Notes: generated by a model not told the origin, from the sequence alone. Shown: positions 24,303 through 34,066, counted from the stretch's first letter. The stretch: 64,000 nucleotides of DNA from Sphingomonas sp. BGYR3 (GCF_025153455.1 NZ_JANZNT010000001.1:1994001-2058000), one strand, 5' to 3'. Numbers and translations are program-made.

Positions 24303-25134
24303 TTGGCTTGGCAGGCCAGCCGACCGGTGAGCGACTGGGCTGGACCCAGGCACTGGCCGGACTGGCGCGATGCTGGTGCCTATGCGCGGCTGCGCGGCAT
24401 CGATCGGGCGGGCCTAATGTGGGAATGGCTCCGCCGCGATCCCGATTATCTCGCCTGGTATGCCACCGCGAGCGCAGTGACCTGCGGCGAGGCTCCGAGT
24501 GCCATGGTTCCCGTTCAATGGGGGGTACATTTTTGCCGAAGATCCGGCATGCGAAGCCCATCAAGCCCGTATCCTCTGGCACCGCGCGATCGATCCCGGC
24601 ACGCTGAGCGTCGTTGCGACCCCGGCCGATCCGGGCGATCCGGAAGCCATTCCATGGGACCGGATTGCGCCTTGGCTGGTCAGCGTGACCGGCGGCGATG
24701 GCCGCGAACATGCGGTTCTATCCGATGGATGGCGGCGCATTCGGCTGGATGTCGAACAAGGCAGCCTCACGGGCCATCCGGCGGTGCTGCTGGACTTTGC
24801 CATGCGCGGCATCGCCACTTCTGAGGCGCGGGTCATGCCGCTTCGTCGTCTCATCACGCTATGCCGTCATGGCCGGTTCGCCCGGTCCTTGTTTCCGCCT
24901 GAGCCCAGAATGGACCGCTGGCTGACGATGCTGCGCGTCCATGACGCGCTTATGGACGGCGCTAGCCAGCGCGAGATTGCGATGGTTCTGTTTGGAGAGG
25001 ATCGGGTGCGCGCGGCCCGGGATCAAGGGAATGATTCGCTGCGTTCAAGGACACGGCGGCTCGCCCGCGACGCACTTGCCATGGCGGCCGGGGGGTATCG
25101 CAGACTATTGAGGCGCGGGGACCGGCCAGGCTGA
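24303..25134 (+). pseudogene. DUF6499/DUF2285 regulator, broken by a one-base frameshift
   Basis: Two frames encode parts of one protein. The first (from about 24303) holds the N-terminal DUF6499-like motif (GAYARLRGIDRAGLMWEWL, RRDPDYLAWY). The second, starting near 24499 and ending 25134, holds the rest with the DUF2285 region (RMDRWLTMLRVHDALMDGASQREIAMVLFG landmark: LMDGASQREIA). Removing one T from the T5 run near 24531-24536 joins them as ...GVHFAEDPAC.... DUF2285 proteins are common regulators of sphingomonad and rhizobial ICEs. This is either a true recent mutation or a sequencing error in a homopolymer. The start codon is uncertain (TTG 24303). A GGCTGCCAA...TTGGCAGG dyad at 24283-24315 sits at the 5' end. 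Confidence 0.75.
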
Positions 25135-25335
25135 CATGGCACCAATTGCCATTTCATTGGGCGCATTCGATGATCCCGCACGTAAGGGCAGAATGTCAGT
25201 CAGCGCGCATGAACGAGGATATCGACCATCAGGCTGGTGCCCCAAAATCCCTGAAGTTAGATTGCAGTGATGATGTTGAAGATCGCCCCATTGCGTTTGC
25301 ACAGCCCCTTTTCCTAACGCGATCAGGCTCGGCGC

Positions 25336-26064
25336 ATGGCAAATCCATCCGGCAAATGCGTGGTGTGCGGCGAAGGGCCGACGGTAAAGGCGCACCTGTT
25401 TCCACGCGCATTGATGCTGGATATTCGCGATGACACTCGGGAATTGGTGGAGGGAAGCCGCCATCGAACAGGCATTCGGTACCGGCAGAATGGCCCATGG
25501 GATGACCGCTACCTTTGCAGCCTGCACGAAACCCAATGCGGTGCCGGCGACGACTATTTCGTTCGGTTTGCTCGACGTCTCGAGCGGGACGCGGTGCCTT
25601 TGGACGGACGTCCAGGCTATAAAATCGCGAATCCTCGCCCGGACAAGCTGCTTCACTTCGCTTATGCCATGGTGTGGCGGCAGGTCGTCTGTCCTGAAGG
25701 CCAAGACCTTGGGCTGAATTTAGGGCCTTATCGGGCCTTGCTGGAAGCGGTGTTGTTTAACGGCGCGCCAGCGACCCTGGAGCTCTTGATCGGGCGATCC
25801 TCATTGATGATCGATGGCACCACCCCCGCCCGGATCGCCATCGCGCCCTACCGCCAGAAGTTGATGAACCGGTCGGTGTGGCATTTCGAGGTCGCCGGCC
25901 TGCAGTTCTTCCTGAAGACGGATAAGCGCGCCTGGCCCGCAGAATGGGCACGCTATCTCGCAAATGGCAATGATCCCTTGTACCTCGCCGCGCCCGAGCG
26001 ACGGGACCTGGCCAGTGCGCCACTGCTGCAAGACATTTTTGCGCAGATGCTTGGCCCAGAATAG
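25336..26064 (+). CDS. HNH-like zinc-finger protein of unknown function
   Basis: 242 residues. The N-terminus has a treble-clef/HNH-like start, KCVVCGEGPTVKAHLFPRAL, with C-x2-C and a His about 9 residues on, and a second pair in LCSLHETQC. The rest is mixed alpha/beta with no motif I recognise. Proteins of this shape occur as lone genes in mobile elements and are suspected nucleic-acid-binding or nuclease proteins; that is inference. No operon partner. Confidence 0.6.
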   Translation: MANPSGKCVVCGEGPTVKAHLFPRALMLDIRDDTRELVEGSRHRTGIRYRQNGPWDDRYLCSLHETQCGAGDDYFVRFARRLERDAVPLDGRPGYKIANPRPDKLLHFAYAMVWRQVVCPEGQDLGLNLGPYRALLEAVLFNGAPATLELLIGRSSLMIDGTTPARIAIAPYRQKLMNRSVWHFEVAGLQFFLKTDKRAWPAEWARYLANGNDPLYLAAPERRDLASAPLLQDIFAQMLGPE

Positions 26065-26535
26065 CTAATACGACAGCCAAACTGACTCACCGCTAGGCGC
26101 GGCTATCCGCCGGTTGACGCAATGGTCTGCCGTGCGGCGACTTTCGTGGGACAAAGGTCTTGGCGGTTAGAGGCGCCCTGCGCGTCCCGCGCGACCGCGC
26201 TCTACGGCTCCGGGCTTTGTCCGTCGCCGCCGAGCCCCGCATGGCGGGTCTCGGCCTGCCGGTAACGATCGCTGGCGCGTTTCTGTGGTCGCCGCGCGAG
26301 CGCGCGGCGGCCTTGTCTGTTGCCTCTCCCGGAGGCGCGGGAGTGGGCGGCGCTCCCTTCTAGGCGCGGACGCGGCAGCGACAAGCCGGCCCTATGGGCC
26401 GGCTCCTTCATTCCCATTGCGGCCCTTCGGGTGCCGCTACCGCTCGTGCCCGCGCCTTGCCGGTCGCTCTTTGCCGCCCACCCCCGCTTTCCGGGGAGGC
26501 CATGTCGGTTTTTGGGCGGGAATGGAGGCACGATT
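26065..26535. promoter_or_regulatory. Leader region of ardC with two strong hairpins
   Basis: 471 bases without a convincing gene. Two perfect hairpins are present: GCCGCGCG-AG-CGCGCGGC at 26291-26308, and AGCCGGCCC-TAT-GGGCCGGCT at 26384-26404 (9-bp stem, 3-base loop). The second lies about 130 bases before the ardC start and lacks a T-run, so it may act in leader-RNA control, or as the single-stranded promoter-like structures known upstream of some conjugative-entry genes (speculative). Confidence 0.5.
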
Positions 26536-27579
26536 ATGCCAGCATCCTCTGCCCGTCTTGCCCATGGCAAGCGCAAGGCCCCAGCCATCCGGCAGGCATC
26601 GCCGCCAGCCGAACCGCGCACCAGTCTTTATGACGAGGTCACCAACCGGATCATCAGCGAGCTTGAGGCCGGGCGATTTCCATGGGTCCAGCCCTGGGGC
26701 CGTCCCGATACCACCGGCATCGCGCCCGGCCTTCCCCGCAATGCACTGACCGGGCGGCCCTATTCAGGCATCAATATCCTGATCCTCTGGGGCGCGGTCA
26801 TTGAGCAGGACTTTCCCAGCCAGAACTGGCTGACCTTCCGGCAGGCCCAGGCAGCAGGCGGAAGTGTCCGTAAGGGCGAGCGCGGTACCACTGTCGTCTA
26901 TGCTGACCGTTTCACCCCCGAAGCCGAACGCGAGCGCGCCCGCGAAACCGGCGACGATGCCAGGGCCATTCCGTTCCTGAAGCGCTTTACCCTGTTCAAT
27001 GTCGCGCAGTGCGAAGGCCTTGACCCCGGCCTTGCCCCTGAGCCCGTGCCGCTCCCCGAACGGGAAATCGTGCCGGTTGCCGAGGCAGTGATCGCAGCGA
27101 GCGGTGTCGAATTCCGGATCGGCGGCAACCGTGCCTTTTACGCGCCGGGCGCGGATTATGTGCAGGTCCCGCCCCAGCCTGCCTTTTTCGAGCCGATCAA
27201 CTATTACCGCACCTGCCTGCATGAACTGACCCATGCGACCGGCCACCCGACCCGGCTTGATCGCAACCAGAAAGGCGCGTTCGGGAGCCGCGACTATGCC
27301 CGCGAGGAGCTGGTCGCAGAGATGGGCGCAGCCTTTCTGTGCGCTGCATTGGGCATCACCCCTACCGTTCGCCATGCCGATTATCTGGCCAGCTGGCTCG
27401 ATGTCCTGCGCGCCGATTTGAGCGATGACCCGGCCGTCCGGGGGACAAACGGGCCGCGCGGGCGCGCGATTGTTCGCGCCGCGTCGCAGGCCAGCAAGGC
27501 CGCCGACTGGCTGCTTACCCGGTTGCCCGGCACTGGCGTGCAGGCGGACGACCGCGAGCAGGGGAGGGCCGAGGCATGA
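26536..27579 (+). CDS. ardC: ArdC-like antirestriction protein (zincin-fused)
   Basis: 347 residues from ATG 26536, which has GGAGG 8 bases upstream; the frame is open earlier but lacks such a signal. The N-terminal ArdC ssDNA-binding domain is seen in SLYDEVTNRIISELEAG, PWVQPWG, and GRPYSGINILILWG. The C-terminal metallopeptidase domain has the HExxH zinc motif (CLHELTHATGH) with a downstream Glu in EELVAEMGAAFLC. ArdC protects incoming single-stranded element DNA from host restriction. Overlaps the next start by 4 bases. Confidence 0.93.
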   Translation: MPASSARLAHGKRKAPAIRQASPPAEPRTSLYDEVTNRIISELEAGRFPWVQPWGRPDTTGIAPGLPRNALTGRPYSGINILILWGAVIEQDFPSQNWLTFRQAQAAGGSVRKGERGTTVVYADRFTPEAERERARETGDDARAIPFLKRFTLFNVAQCEGLDPGLAPEPVPLPEREIVPVAEAVIAASGVEFRIGGNRAFYAPGADYVQVPPQPAFFEPINYYRTCLHELTHATGHPTRLDRNQKGAFGSRDYAREELVAEMGAAFLCAALGITPTVRHADYLASWLDVLRADLSDDPAVRGTNGPRGRAIVRAASQASKAADWLLTRLPGTGVQADDREQGRAEA

Positions 27580-28010
27580 TGCTCCTCACCGGCGAACTGC
27601 GCGCAGCCCTCAGCGCCAATGCCGAGCGCCATCGCCGCGCCGTGGCGGCGGGCGGCCCCCACCCCGACCCCGCCCCGGTCGTCAAATTCTTCAATCCGCT
27701 GGGCGCAGCGACCTGGCTTGCAACCGAACTGGACGCCGATGGCGACACCTTGTTCGGGCTGGCTGATCTCGGCTTTGGCTGCCCCGAACTCGGTAGCTTC
27801 AGCCTGTGCGAAATCGCCGCTTTGCGCCTGCCATTCGGGCTTCGCATCGAGCGCGATCTTCATTTCTCGAGCGCTCTGCCGCTGTCGGTCTGGGCCGATA
27901 CCGCGCGCCGCGCCGGATCGATCCTCATGGCCGAGGCCATGCTCTGGCGCAGCGAGCCTGCCCCGGACCCCGAGCTTCCGACCGATCCCGATGGGGACAA
28001 GGCTGGATGA
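27576..28010 (+). CDS. DUF2958 family protein
   Basis: 144 residues, matching DUF2958: PVVKFFNPLGAATWLATELD, DTLFGLADLGFGCPELG, FGLRIERDLHF. This family is a constant neighbour of ArdC and ParB in alphaproteobacterial conjugative elements; its biochemical role is unknown. It is coupled to ardC (ATGA overlap) and sits 88 bases before parB. Confidence 0.88.
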   Translation: MMLLTGELRAALSANAERHRRAVAAGGPHPDPAPVVKFFNPLGAATWLATELDADGDTLFGLADLGFGCPELGSFSLCEIAALRLPFGLRIERDLHFSSALPLSVWADTARRAGSILMAEAMLWRSEPAPDPELPTDPDGDKAG

Positions 28011-28098
28011 TGCGCGGCGCATTTCGCCGCTTTTGAAAAGCCGGTCCGCCACCTCCGGAAAAAAGCGCGGCGGACCGACACTCACAAGGAGCAGTCCC

Positions 28099-29952
28099 AT
28101 GAAACTCGATTTTATCCCGCTCGACAAGCTCGCGGTCAGCAAGGCCAATATGCGCTATGCGCGCAAAGCGCCCGATGTGGCCGATATCCTCCCCACCATC
28201 CGCGCGCGCGGCGTGCTCGTACCCTTGATGGTCCGCCCCCAGCCCTGTTCCGAATGCGCTGGGGGGAATGCGCCCGGCCTGTTCGAGATCGTCGCGGGCA
28301 GCCGTCGCTATCACGCCGCGCGGATCGTCGCCGACGAAACCGGACAGCCCGAACCGCTCCCTTGCGCAATCCTCGATGCAGGCGACGATGCGGCCGCCAT
28401 CGAGGCCTCGCTCATCGAAAATCTCGCCCGGCTCGACCCCGATGAGGTGACCCAATGGGAAACCTTCACCCGGCTGGTCCGGCAAGGCCGCAGGCCCGAG
28501 GAAATCGCCGCGACCTTCGGCCTGCCCGACCTCACCGTCCGCCGGGTGCTGGCGCTTGGCAATCTCCTGCCCCGCATCCGGCACATGTATGCGCGCGAGG
28601 CCATCGACGCTGCCACCGTCCGACACCTCACCCTCGCCAGCAAGAGCCAGCAGCGCGACTGGCTGGCGCTGGCTGATGACCCTGAAGCTTACCTCCCGAC
28701 CGGCCATCAGCTGAAAGCATGGCTGTTCGGCGGCCAGTCGATCCCGGTGCGGCACGCCCTGTTCGATGTCGAGGCAAGCGGCCTTGCCATCGTCTCGGAC
28801 CTGTTCGGCGAGGAGCGCTGGTTTGCGGATGCCGATGCCTTCTGGGCAGCGCAGCAGGCAGCGGTCGAGGCGCGGCGCACAGCCTATCTCGACGCCGGAT
28901 GGGCCGATGTCGTGATTGTGCCCATTTCGGATCAATTCCACAGCTGGGATTATGAAAAGACCGCCAAGCGCAAGGGCGGGCGCATCTATATCGAACTGCG
29001 CACCAGCGGCGAGGCCGTGTTCCACGAAGGCTATTTGTCGCGCAAGGAAGCCCGGCGCGCGGCAGGCTCGGAAGGGGGTGGCGCGGTTCCGGCCAAGGCA
29101 TCGCGGCCAGAGCTGAGCGGGCCGATGCAGGACTATCTCGATCTCCATCGCCATGCCGCCGCGCGCGCGGCGCTGCTTGGCGCGCCATCCGTCGCGCTGC
29201 GGCTGTTGGTCGCCCATGCCATCGCCGCATCGCCCTATTGGAATGTGCGCGCTGAGCCGCAATCGGCGCGCCATGAGGCGACAAGCGAGAGCGTCGAGAC
29301 ATCGCGCGGCGAGACGCTGTTCGATGAACGCCGCCGCGCCGTGCTCGCCTTGCTTGGCTGTTCGCCCGACGAGCCGACCGTGATCGGCAGCATGATCGAG
29401 GCGGCAGGCGGCGATCCGGTCGTGGCGCTGTTCTGGCGGCTCCTCGACCTGCCCGATACCGCGATCATGGACGTGATCGCGGTCATCATGGGCGAGAGCC
29501 TCGCATCGGGCAGCGCGGCGGTGGAGGCGGTGGGCCTTACCCTTGGCCTCGACATGGCCGATTGGTGGCAGGCCGATCCCGCCTTTCTCGAACTGGTCCG
29601 CGACCGCGAGGTGCTGACCGCGCTGGTTGCCGATGTCGCAGGCGAGCCGGTCGCCACCGCCAATGCCCGCGAAAAGGGCAAGACGTTGAAGCGGATCGTC
29701 ACTGACCATCTCGAGGGCAACGACGGGAGGTCAAAGGTTGAGCGCTGGGTGCCGCGCTGGATGGCGTTCCCGCCCGCTGCCTATACCGAGCGCGGCGGGG
29801 TCGGCACGCTCAATGCCCATGCCATGGCCGAGGCGGCGCGGGTGCCGGTGGCACCACCCAAGCCGCCCGCCGCACCTGTGGCGCTGGCCGCGCCGGAGCC
29901 TGATCCGGCCTGCGATCCGGCTAATGGTGAGCCGGTCCAGCTGGCGGCATGA
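28099..29952 (+). CDS. parB: ParB-like DNA-binding partition/regulatory protein
   Basis: 617 residues from ATG 28099 (AAGGAG upstream). The N-terminal ParB domain has IVAGSRRYHAAR (the GxRR box) and SLIENLARLDPDE. A helix-turn-helix follows (PEEIAATFGLPDLTVRRVLAL). The protein is about twice the usual ParB length; the C-terminal half is alpha-rich and conserved only in mobile-element ParB-like proteins. No ParA gene lies next to it, so it may serve regulation or stability rather than classic partition. Ends in a Pro/Ala-rich tail and a terminator. Confidence 0.9.
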   Translation: MKLDFIPLDKLAVSKANMRYARKAPDVADILPTIRARGVLVPLMVRPQPCSECAGGNAPGLFEIVAGSRRYHAARIVADETGQPEPLPCAILDAGDDAAAIEASLIENLARLDPDEVTQWETFTRLVRQGRRPEEIAATFGLPDLTVRRVLALGNLLPRIRHMYAREAIDAATVRHLTLASKSQQRDWLALADDPEAYLPTGHQLKAWLFGGQSIPVRHALFDVEASGLAIVSDLFGEERWFADADAFWAAQQAAVEARRTAYLDAGWADVVIVPISDQFHSWDYEKTAKRKGGRIYIELRTSGEAVFHEGYLSRKEARRAAGSEGGGAVPAKASRPELSGPMQDYLDLHRHAAARAALLGAPSVALRLLVAHAIAASPYWNVRAEPQSARHEATSESVETSRGETLFDERRRAVLALLGCSPDEPTVIGSMIEAAGGDPVVALFWRLLDLPDTAIMDVIAVIMGESLASGSAAVEAVGLTLGLDMADWWQADPAFLELVRDREVLTALVADVAGEPVATANAREKGKTLKRIVTDHLEGNDGRSKVERWVPRWMAFPPAAYTERGGVGTLNAHAMAEAARVPVAPPKPPAAPVALAAPEPDPACDPANGEPVQLAA

Positions 29953-29962
29953 CCTTGAGGGC

Positions 29963-29988
29963 GGGGCGGATTGCCGCCCCGTCTGTTT
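29963..29988 (+). terminator. Rho-independent terminator after parB
   Basis: Stem GGGGCGG-ATTG-CCGCCCC (7 bp, 4-base loop) followed by GTCTGTTTT, starting 11 bases after the parB stop. Closes the ardC-DUF2958-parB operon. Confidence 0.8.
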
Positions 29989-30141
29989 TGCTAAGTGCGG
30001 TCAGATGCTGGGGTCAAAATTTTGGCGCGCGCTGCAGCCGGATCGGCCGCAGCGCGCGCATTTTTGGGACAGCCCAAGACGGCGGCTTGGCTAACCCGAG
30101 GAAGCCAAGCGCGCCCCATTTACGAGAATGTTGGTTCCCGG

Positions 30142-31296
30142 TTAGCGGGCCGCGATGGCCCTGCCCTCCGGTCGGCGCTCTCCGAACAGCAACCAGAAAT
30201 TCCTGAGCAGCGGCTCAAGTGCGGCTTCATCGATATGGTCGACCCGCAACTCGCCGAGCAGCGCTCTATCGCGAAAGGCAGGGCGGCTTGCATAGTCATG
30301 CGGCAAGGCCAAGGCGTAGTTCCGGACGCCGAATATGGTGGCTTGGATCACCCACGGCCCCTCGACATTGAAGGGGCGAAATCGGTTCTGGGTCGATACG
30401 GTCGCTTCGAGCAAACACTCCTCGAATCGCGGTATCCAGACCCGCCTATCCGGTTCGCCACCACCATTATCCCGGACAGCGCCGATCAACCATGCATGGT
30501 CGGCGCGACCTGTTCGATGCGTCATCGACCAACTGCCAACAAGTCCGTGCTCCCGGTCAACCGGCACATGCATCAGCACGCCTTCGAGCGTATCGATTGC
30601 ATCAAAGCCGCGATACTGGGCTGCCCGGACAGGCGCGATCGCATTCTCGAAAACCACGGGGAGATCGAGTGTCTTCCGAAAATAGTCCAGCGGCGTCACC
30701 GATACGATGGCGCGGGGTTCACCCCCCATAAAGACCGGCATATCGACCCCGCGCGCCATTTGAATTGCGTGATGGTGAAGCGCGCGAAACCGCGTCGAGA
30801 GTTGGTCTGCTTCAGTGAAGGCATGGCGGAGTTCATGCACGTCCATCTCATATTTCTGCCGGCTATTGCGGCTATAAAATTTGCCGCTGTTTTTGAAAAT
30901 CACCCGGTGCGGACTGGCGAGACTGGCAGGAATGCGAATCACCAACACGCCTGCGCCGGATGCCAGCGTTCCCCACTTCATGCGCACCCCAATGAGCCGG
31001 GGCGCTACACCATCTCGAATAATATTCTCGAGTCGCAGCAGTTCATCATCGGGGCTGTCCACTCTTAGTCCCAGCAGGCCCGCAGCGATCCCGTCCCGCT
31101 CGTCGATGCCATAGATCAGATCGCCGCCCTGCGAATTGGCAAGCGCCGTCACGTCGGCGAGGAACTCCTTTTTGTCGTCATCGCGCCCGCCCGGAAGGTC
31201 GCGCTTGAACTCAAGGTCCCGCCGTTCGCCGACCTGATTGTCGATCAGGCGCATGAGGGCTGCTTCGTCGATGGTGTCGAGCGGCTGGTCAATCAT
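30142..31296 (-). CDS. AlbA_2 (Schlafen-like) ATP-binding protein
   Basis: 384 residues from ATG 31296; the frame is open upstream but without homology-like sequence. The N-terminal AlbA_2 domain is seen in ERRDLEFKRDLPGG, FLADVTALANSQGGDLIYGI and the C-terminal part of that fold with HRVIFKNSGKFYSRNSRQ. The C-terminal about 230 residues are not recognised. Such proteins occur in regulators and phage-defence loci. It stands alone on the - strand among + strand genes, like an inserted cargo gene. Confidence 0.78.
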   Translation of the reverse strand: MIDQPLDTIDEAALMRLIDNQVGERRDLEFKRDLPGGRDDDKKEFLADVTALANSQGGDLIYGIDERDGIAAGLLGLRVDSPDDELLRLENIIRDGVAPRLIGVRMKWGTLASGAGVLVIRIPASLASPHRVIFKNSGKFYSRNSRQKYEMDVHELRHAFTEADQLSTRFRALHHHAIQMARGVDMPVFMGGEPRAIVSVTPLDYFRKTLDLPVVFENAIAPVRAAQYRGFDAIDTLEGVLMHVPVDREHGLVGSWSMTHRTGRADHAWLIGAVRDNGGGEPDRRVWIPRFEECLLEATVSTQNRFRPFNVEGPWVIQATIFGVRNYALALPHDYASRPAFRDRALLGELRVDHIDEAALEPLLRNFWLLFGERRPEGRAIAAR

Positions 31297-32076
31297 GCGG
31301 GCAGCATACTGCTTCCACCGGCGACAGGTAGCCCCGATGATGGGCTTCGAACGGGTCGCCGCCCGCAATCCGATATGGCTGCGCTCAAAGCGCCAGATGG
31401 CCGGGATCGCGGTCGCTCCGTGCCATTTGCCGCGACACCCTTATTGTCCGTGCTGCCGACGTTCATCCGCGCCAGTGCCGCAGTCGCCGACGCGATTGCG
31501 GGTCAGCCGGAACCGCCGGGCGATGATCATGCAGGCGAGCTAAGCCTGCCCGTCAGGCGCGTCCCGATTGGCAATAAAGCAGCGCCGAAATCGGCCGGGT
31601 GCAATCGACGGTGAGGGAATGAATTGCACTTGCTGTACGAGCTATCAGGCATATCGGAGCAGCCTCACCGGACCATGCCAACCGCCGCTGATCGTTGTTG
31701 GACCGAGTGCGATTGAGCGGGTTGGGGGCATGCTATCTCGCGTTCTGAGAGCCTTATCGCAGCCCGTCTAATCGACCGATTCGCAGGATGGACATCGATG
31801 CGGATCAGGATCGTCCGGCTGCCGCGCGCCGATCATTTCCGGCTCCTTAGGCGTATGACCTGGAACGGGTGCCGGTCACGCCAAACCATCGCGCTACGCC
31901 CTTATTTCCCCGCCGGCTATGCCGGCTCCTCGCGGCCGCTTCGCTCCAAATAAGCGCTTGCGCTCCGGTCCTTCGCTGACGCTGCGGCCCTGGCGGGTTC
32001 CCGTGCCCGTCCCCCGTTCCTTTGGTCCGCCCATCGCCCGGAAATGGTTCGGGCGAAGCATTCAAGGAGACGATCA
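31297..32076. other. Intergenic region between the AlbA gene and DUF736
   Basis: 780 bases with only short frames in several directions and no recognisable product. It probably holds the divergent promoters for the AlbA gene and for the rightward DUF736-HTH-traF-lytic transglycosylase set. A possible decayed gene around 31330-31620 could not be identified. No tRNA seen. Confidence 0.5.
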
Positions 32077-32397
32077 ATGCCCGCAATCGGTTATGTCACC
32101 CGCGACGGCGAAGCCTTTAAGGGCCAGCTCAAGACCCTCTCGATCCGCACCGATATCGAGATCCTGCCCAACCGCTCCAAATCTTCGGACACCCAGCCCG
32201 ATTACCGGGTGACGGCAAGCGGGGTCGAGGTCGGCGCGGGTTGGGTCCGGCGCAGCGAATTGTCCGGCAAGGACTATGTCTCACTGAGCCTTGCCGCCCC
32301 CGAATTCGGCCCGCGTCGGATCTACGCCAATCTCGGCCGCGCTGCTGGCCAGGAGGATGTCGACACCTTCGCCATCATCTGGAACCCGGCCGACTGA
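32077..32397 (+). CDS. DUF736 family protein
   Basis: 106 residues from ATG 32077 with AAGGAG upstream. Clear DUF736 pattern: IGYVTRDGEAFKGQLKTLSI, YRVTASGVEVGAGW, YVSLSLAAPEFGPRRIYANLG. A small basic beta-rich protein nearly always found near relaxase and traF genes of alphaproteobacterial conjugative elements; role unknown. Confidence 0.9.
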   Translation: MPAIGYVTRDGEAFKGQLKTLSIRTDIEILPNRSKSSDTQPDYRVTASGVEVGAGWVRRSELSGKDYVSLSLAAPEFGPRRIYANLGRAAGQEDVDTFAIIWNPAD

Positions 32398-32564
32398 GCC
32401 CCCTGATCGCTCCCGCGCCAGACGGCGCGGGAGCACCCTTCGCGCCAAGAGAGGGGGTCGAAAACGCATCCATCGATTTGCGACCCTGCCCGGAGCGGCG
32501 GGCTTGGGCCAGCTTTGGATGACCGCGGCATTGGGCTGCGGCACCCAGCACGGACCTCGCACTC

Positions 32565-32792
32565 ATGGACGACACCGCCGCCGCGCGCGCAAAGGCCGCG
32601 CGCGAAACCTGCCCCTTTCTGACCGCCAAGCAGACCGCTTTTCATCTCGGCATTGCGCGCTCGACGCTCAAGGCGATGCGGCTGGCCGGCAAGGGGCCGC
32701 GCTGTCGTCGGCATGGCCGGACCTGGCGCTATCATATCGACGATATCGAGGCCTGGTCGGCGGCGAATGCGCGGGGCGGCGATCATGGCTGA
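32565..32792 (+). CDS. Small helix-turn-helix protein
   Basis: 75 residues. An AlpA/excisionase-like winged HTH is visible (FLTAKQTAFHLGIARSTLKAMR, then GPRCRRHGRTWRYHIDDIEAW). Proteins of this size before traF in these elements are thought to regulate transfer or excision. The stop overlaps the traF start by 8 bases. Confidence 0.8.
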   Translation: MDDTAAARAKAARETCPFLTAKQTAFHLGIARSTLKAMRLAGKGPRCRRHGRTWRYHIDDIEAWSAANARGGDHG

Positions 32793-33378
32793 TCCCCGCG
32801 ACCTGCCGCTCTTCGCCTTTGAAGACGCGCTGAGGCGGCATCGTCGCCAGCGCCGCAAGCTTCGCCGTCGCGGTCTCGCGCTCGCGCTTGGCGTTGCGGC
32901 ACTCGGGGTCACCATTGTCTTTCCGCCGCGCGCGCGCCTCGTTTGGAATGCGAGCGCAAGCGTGCCGATCGGGCTTTACTGGGTGGGGCCAGCGCGCACG
33001 CTGGTCCCAGGCGATCTTGTGGTTGCGTGGCTGCCCGGACCTGCTCGCAAACTTGCCGCCGAGCGGCGCTATCTGCCGTCCAATGTTCCCGCGATCAAGC
33101 AGGTCGCTGCAGTAACAGGGATGCGGATCTGTGGCGTCGGCACCAGCCTGACGATCGATGGCCGAACGGTCGCCCGGCGGCTTAAAGCGGACCGGTTTGG
33201 CCGTGCCATGTTGCAATGGAAGGGGTGTCGGACGCTCGCCAAAGGCGAACTCCTCCTCCTCAATCCAGCAAGCCCAGCCTCGTTCGACGGACGCTATTTT
33301 GGGCCCAGCCGAACCGCAGATGTTGTCGGGACAGCCCATCCGATCTGGAGTTGGAGTGCAGCGGAGACAGGATCGTGA
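32785..33378 (+). CDS. traF: TraF-like S26 signal peptidase
   Basis: 197 residues. One N-terminal membrane helix (GLALALGVAALGVTIVF). The Ser/Lys dyad of the S26 family is seen as Ser in ASVPIGLYWV and Lys in NVPAIKQVAAVTG. TraF peptidases process and cyclise conjugative pilins, so the VirB2-like product at 4448 is a likely substrate. Start ATG 32785; its TGA overlaps the GTG of the next gene. Confidence 0.92.
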   Translation: MADPRDLPLFAFEDALRRHRRQRRKLRRRGLALALGVAALGVTIVFPPRARLVWNASASVPIGLYWVGPARTLVPGDLVVAWLPGPARKLAAERRYLPSNVPAIKQVAAVTGMRICGVGTSLTIDGRTVARRLKADRFGRAMLQWKGCRTLAKGELLLLNPASPASFDGRYFGPSRTADVVGTAHPIWSWSAAETGS

Positions 33379-34046
33379 GCCGGTTCGCCATGATCGTCTG
33401 CGGGGCCTTGGTTCTGTTTACTGCCGCACCCGCTGCCAAGGGCGATGAGGTAGAAGCGCAGGCCTCTGAGCAGCCGAGATCGACTGATCCGGTTGGCCGA
33501 TGGCGGCCTTATTCGCGCGAAGCGTCGCAGCGCTTCGGCATCCCGCTCGAATGGATCGAGCGGGTGATGCGGGCCGAGAGCGGCGGCCAGACGCAGCTGA
33601 ATGGCCGTCCGATCACCAGCCATGCCGGGGCGATGGGGCTGATGCAGATCATGCCCGGAACCTGGGCAGAACTGCGTGCAAGGCTTGGGCTCGGGCCGGA
33701 CCCGCACGATCCCCGCGACAACATCCTTGCCGGCACCTTCTACCTCAGGATGATGTATGACCGGTTCGGCTATCCGGGCCTGTTCGGTGCCTATCATGCC
33801 GGGCCTGCGCGCTATGCCGCATGGGTGACCAGTGGACGCGCGCTCCCTGCCGAGACCCGGGCCTATCTGGCCAAGCTTAGCGACCGACCCGGCCAATCCG
33901 CCGCTCCAGGATCGCCAGTGCTGCCAACGCCCCTGTTCGCCATCCGACGCGCCGATCCTGATCACAAGGTCGACCCGCGCAGCGCAGCGGAGGGCTTATT
34001 TGTACCGCTCTCGACCCAAGCGCCAGCATCGTCCGAACAACCATAG
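33375..34046 (+). CDS. T4SS lytic transglycosylase (VirB1-like)
   Basis: 223 residues from the GTG overlapping the traF stop (ATG 33390 is an alternative). A signal peptide (MIVCGALVLFTAAPAAKG) precedes an SLT domain: catalytic Glu in ERVMRAESGGQ, then GAMGLMQIMPGTW, DPRDNILAGTFYL and GAYHAGPARY. It opens peptidoglycan for T4SS assembly. The last about 70 residues are a low-complexity tail. Confidence 0.93.
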   Translation: MSRFAMIVCGALVLFTAAPAAKGDEVEAQASEQPRSTDPVGRWRPYSREASQRFGIPLEWIERVMRAESGGQTQLNGRPITSHAGAMGLMQIMPGTWAELRARLGLGPDPHDPRDNILAGTFYLRMMYDRFGYPGLFGAYHAGPARYAAWVTSGRALPAETRAYLAKLSDRPGQSAAPGSPVLPTPLFAIRRADPDHKVDPRSAAEGLFVPLSTQAPASSEQP

Positions 34047-34066
34047 GCGCAGGGGGAAAGCGGGTC

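Noticed and set aside
27925..29709. Long - strand frame (594 codons) opposite parB
   Set aside because: Antisense shadow; the + strand has clear ParB motifs and a ribosome site.
31238..31614. Possible recombinase or transposase remnant
   Set aside because: Short overlapping frames in two phases without any catalytic motif.
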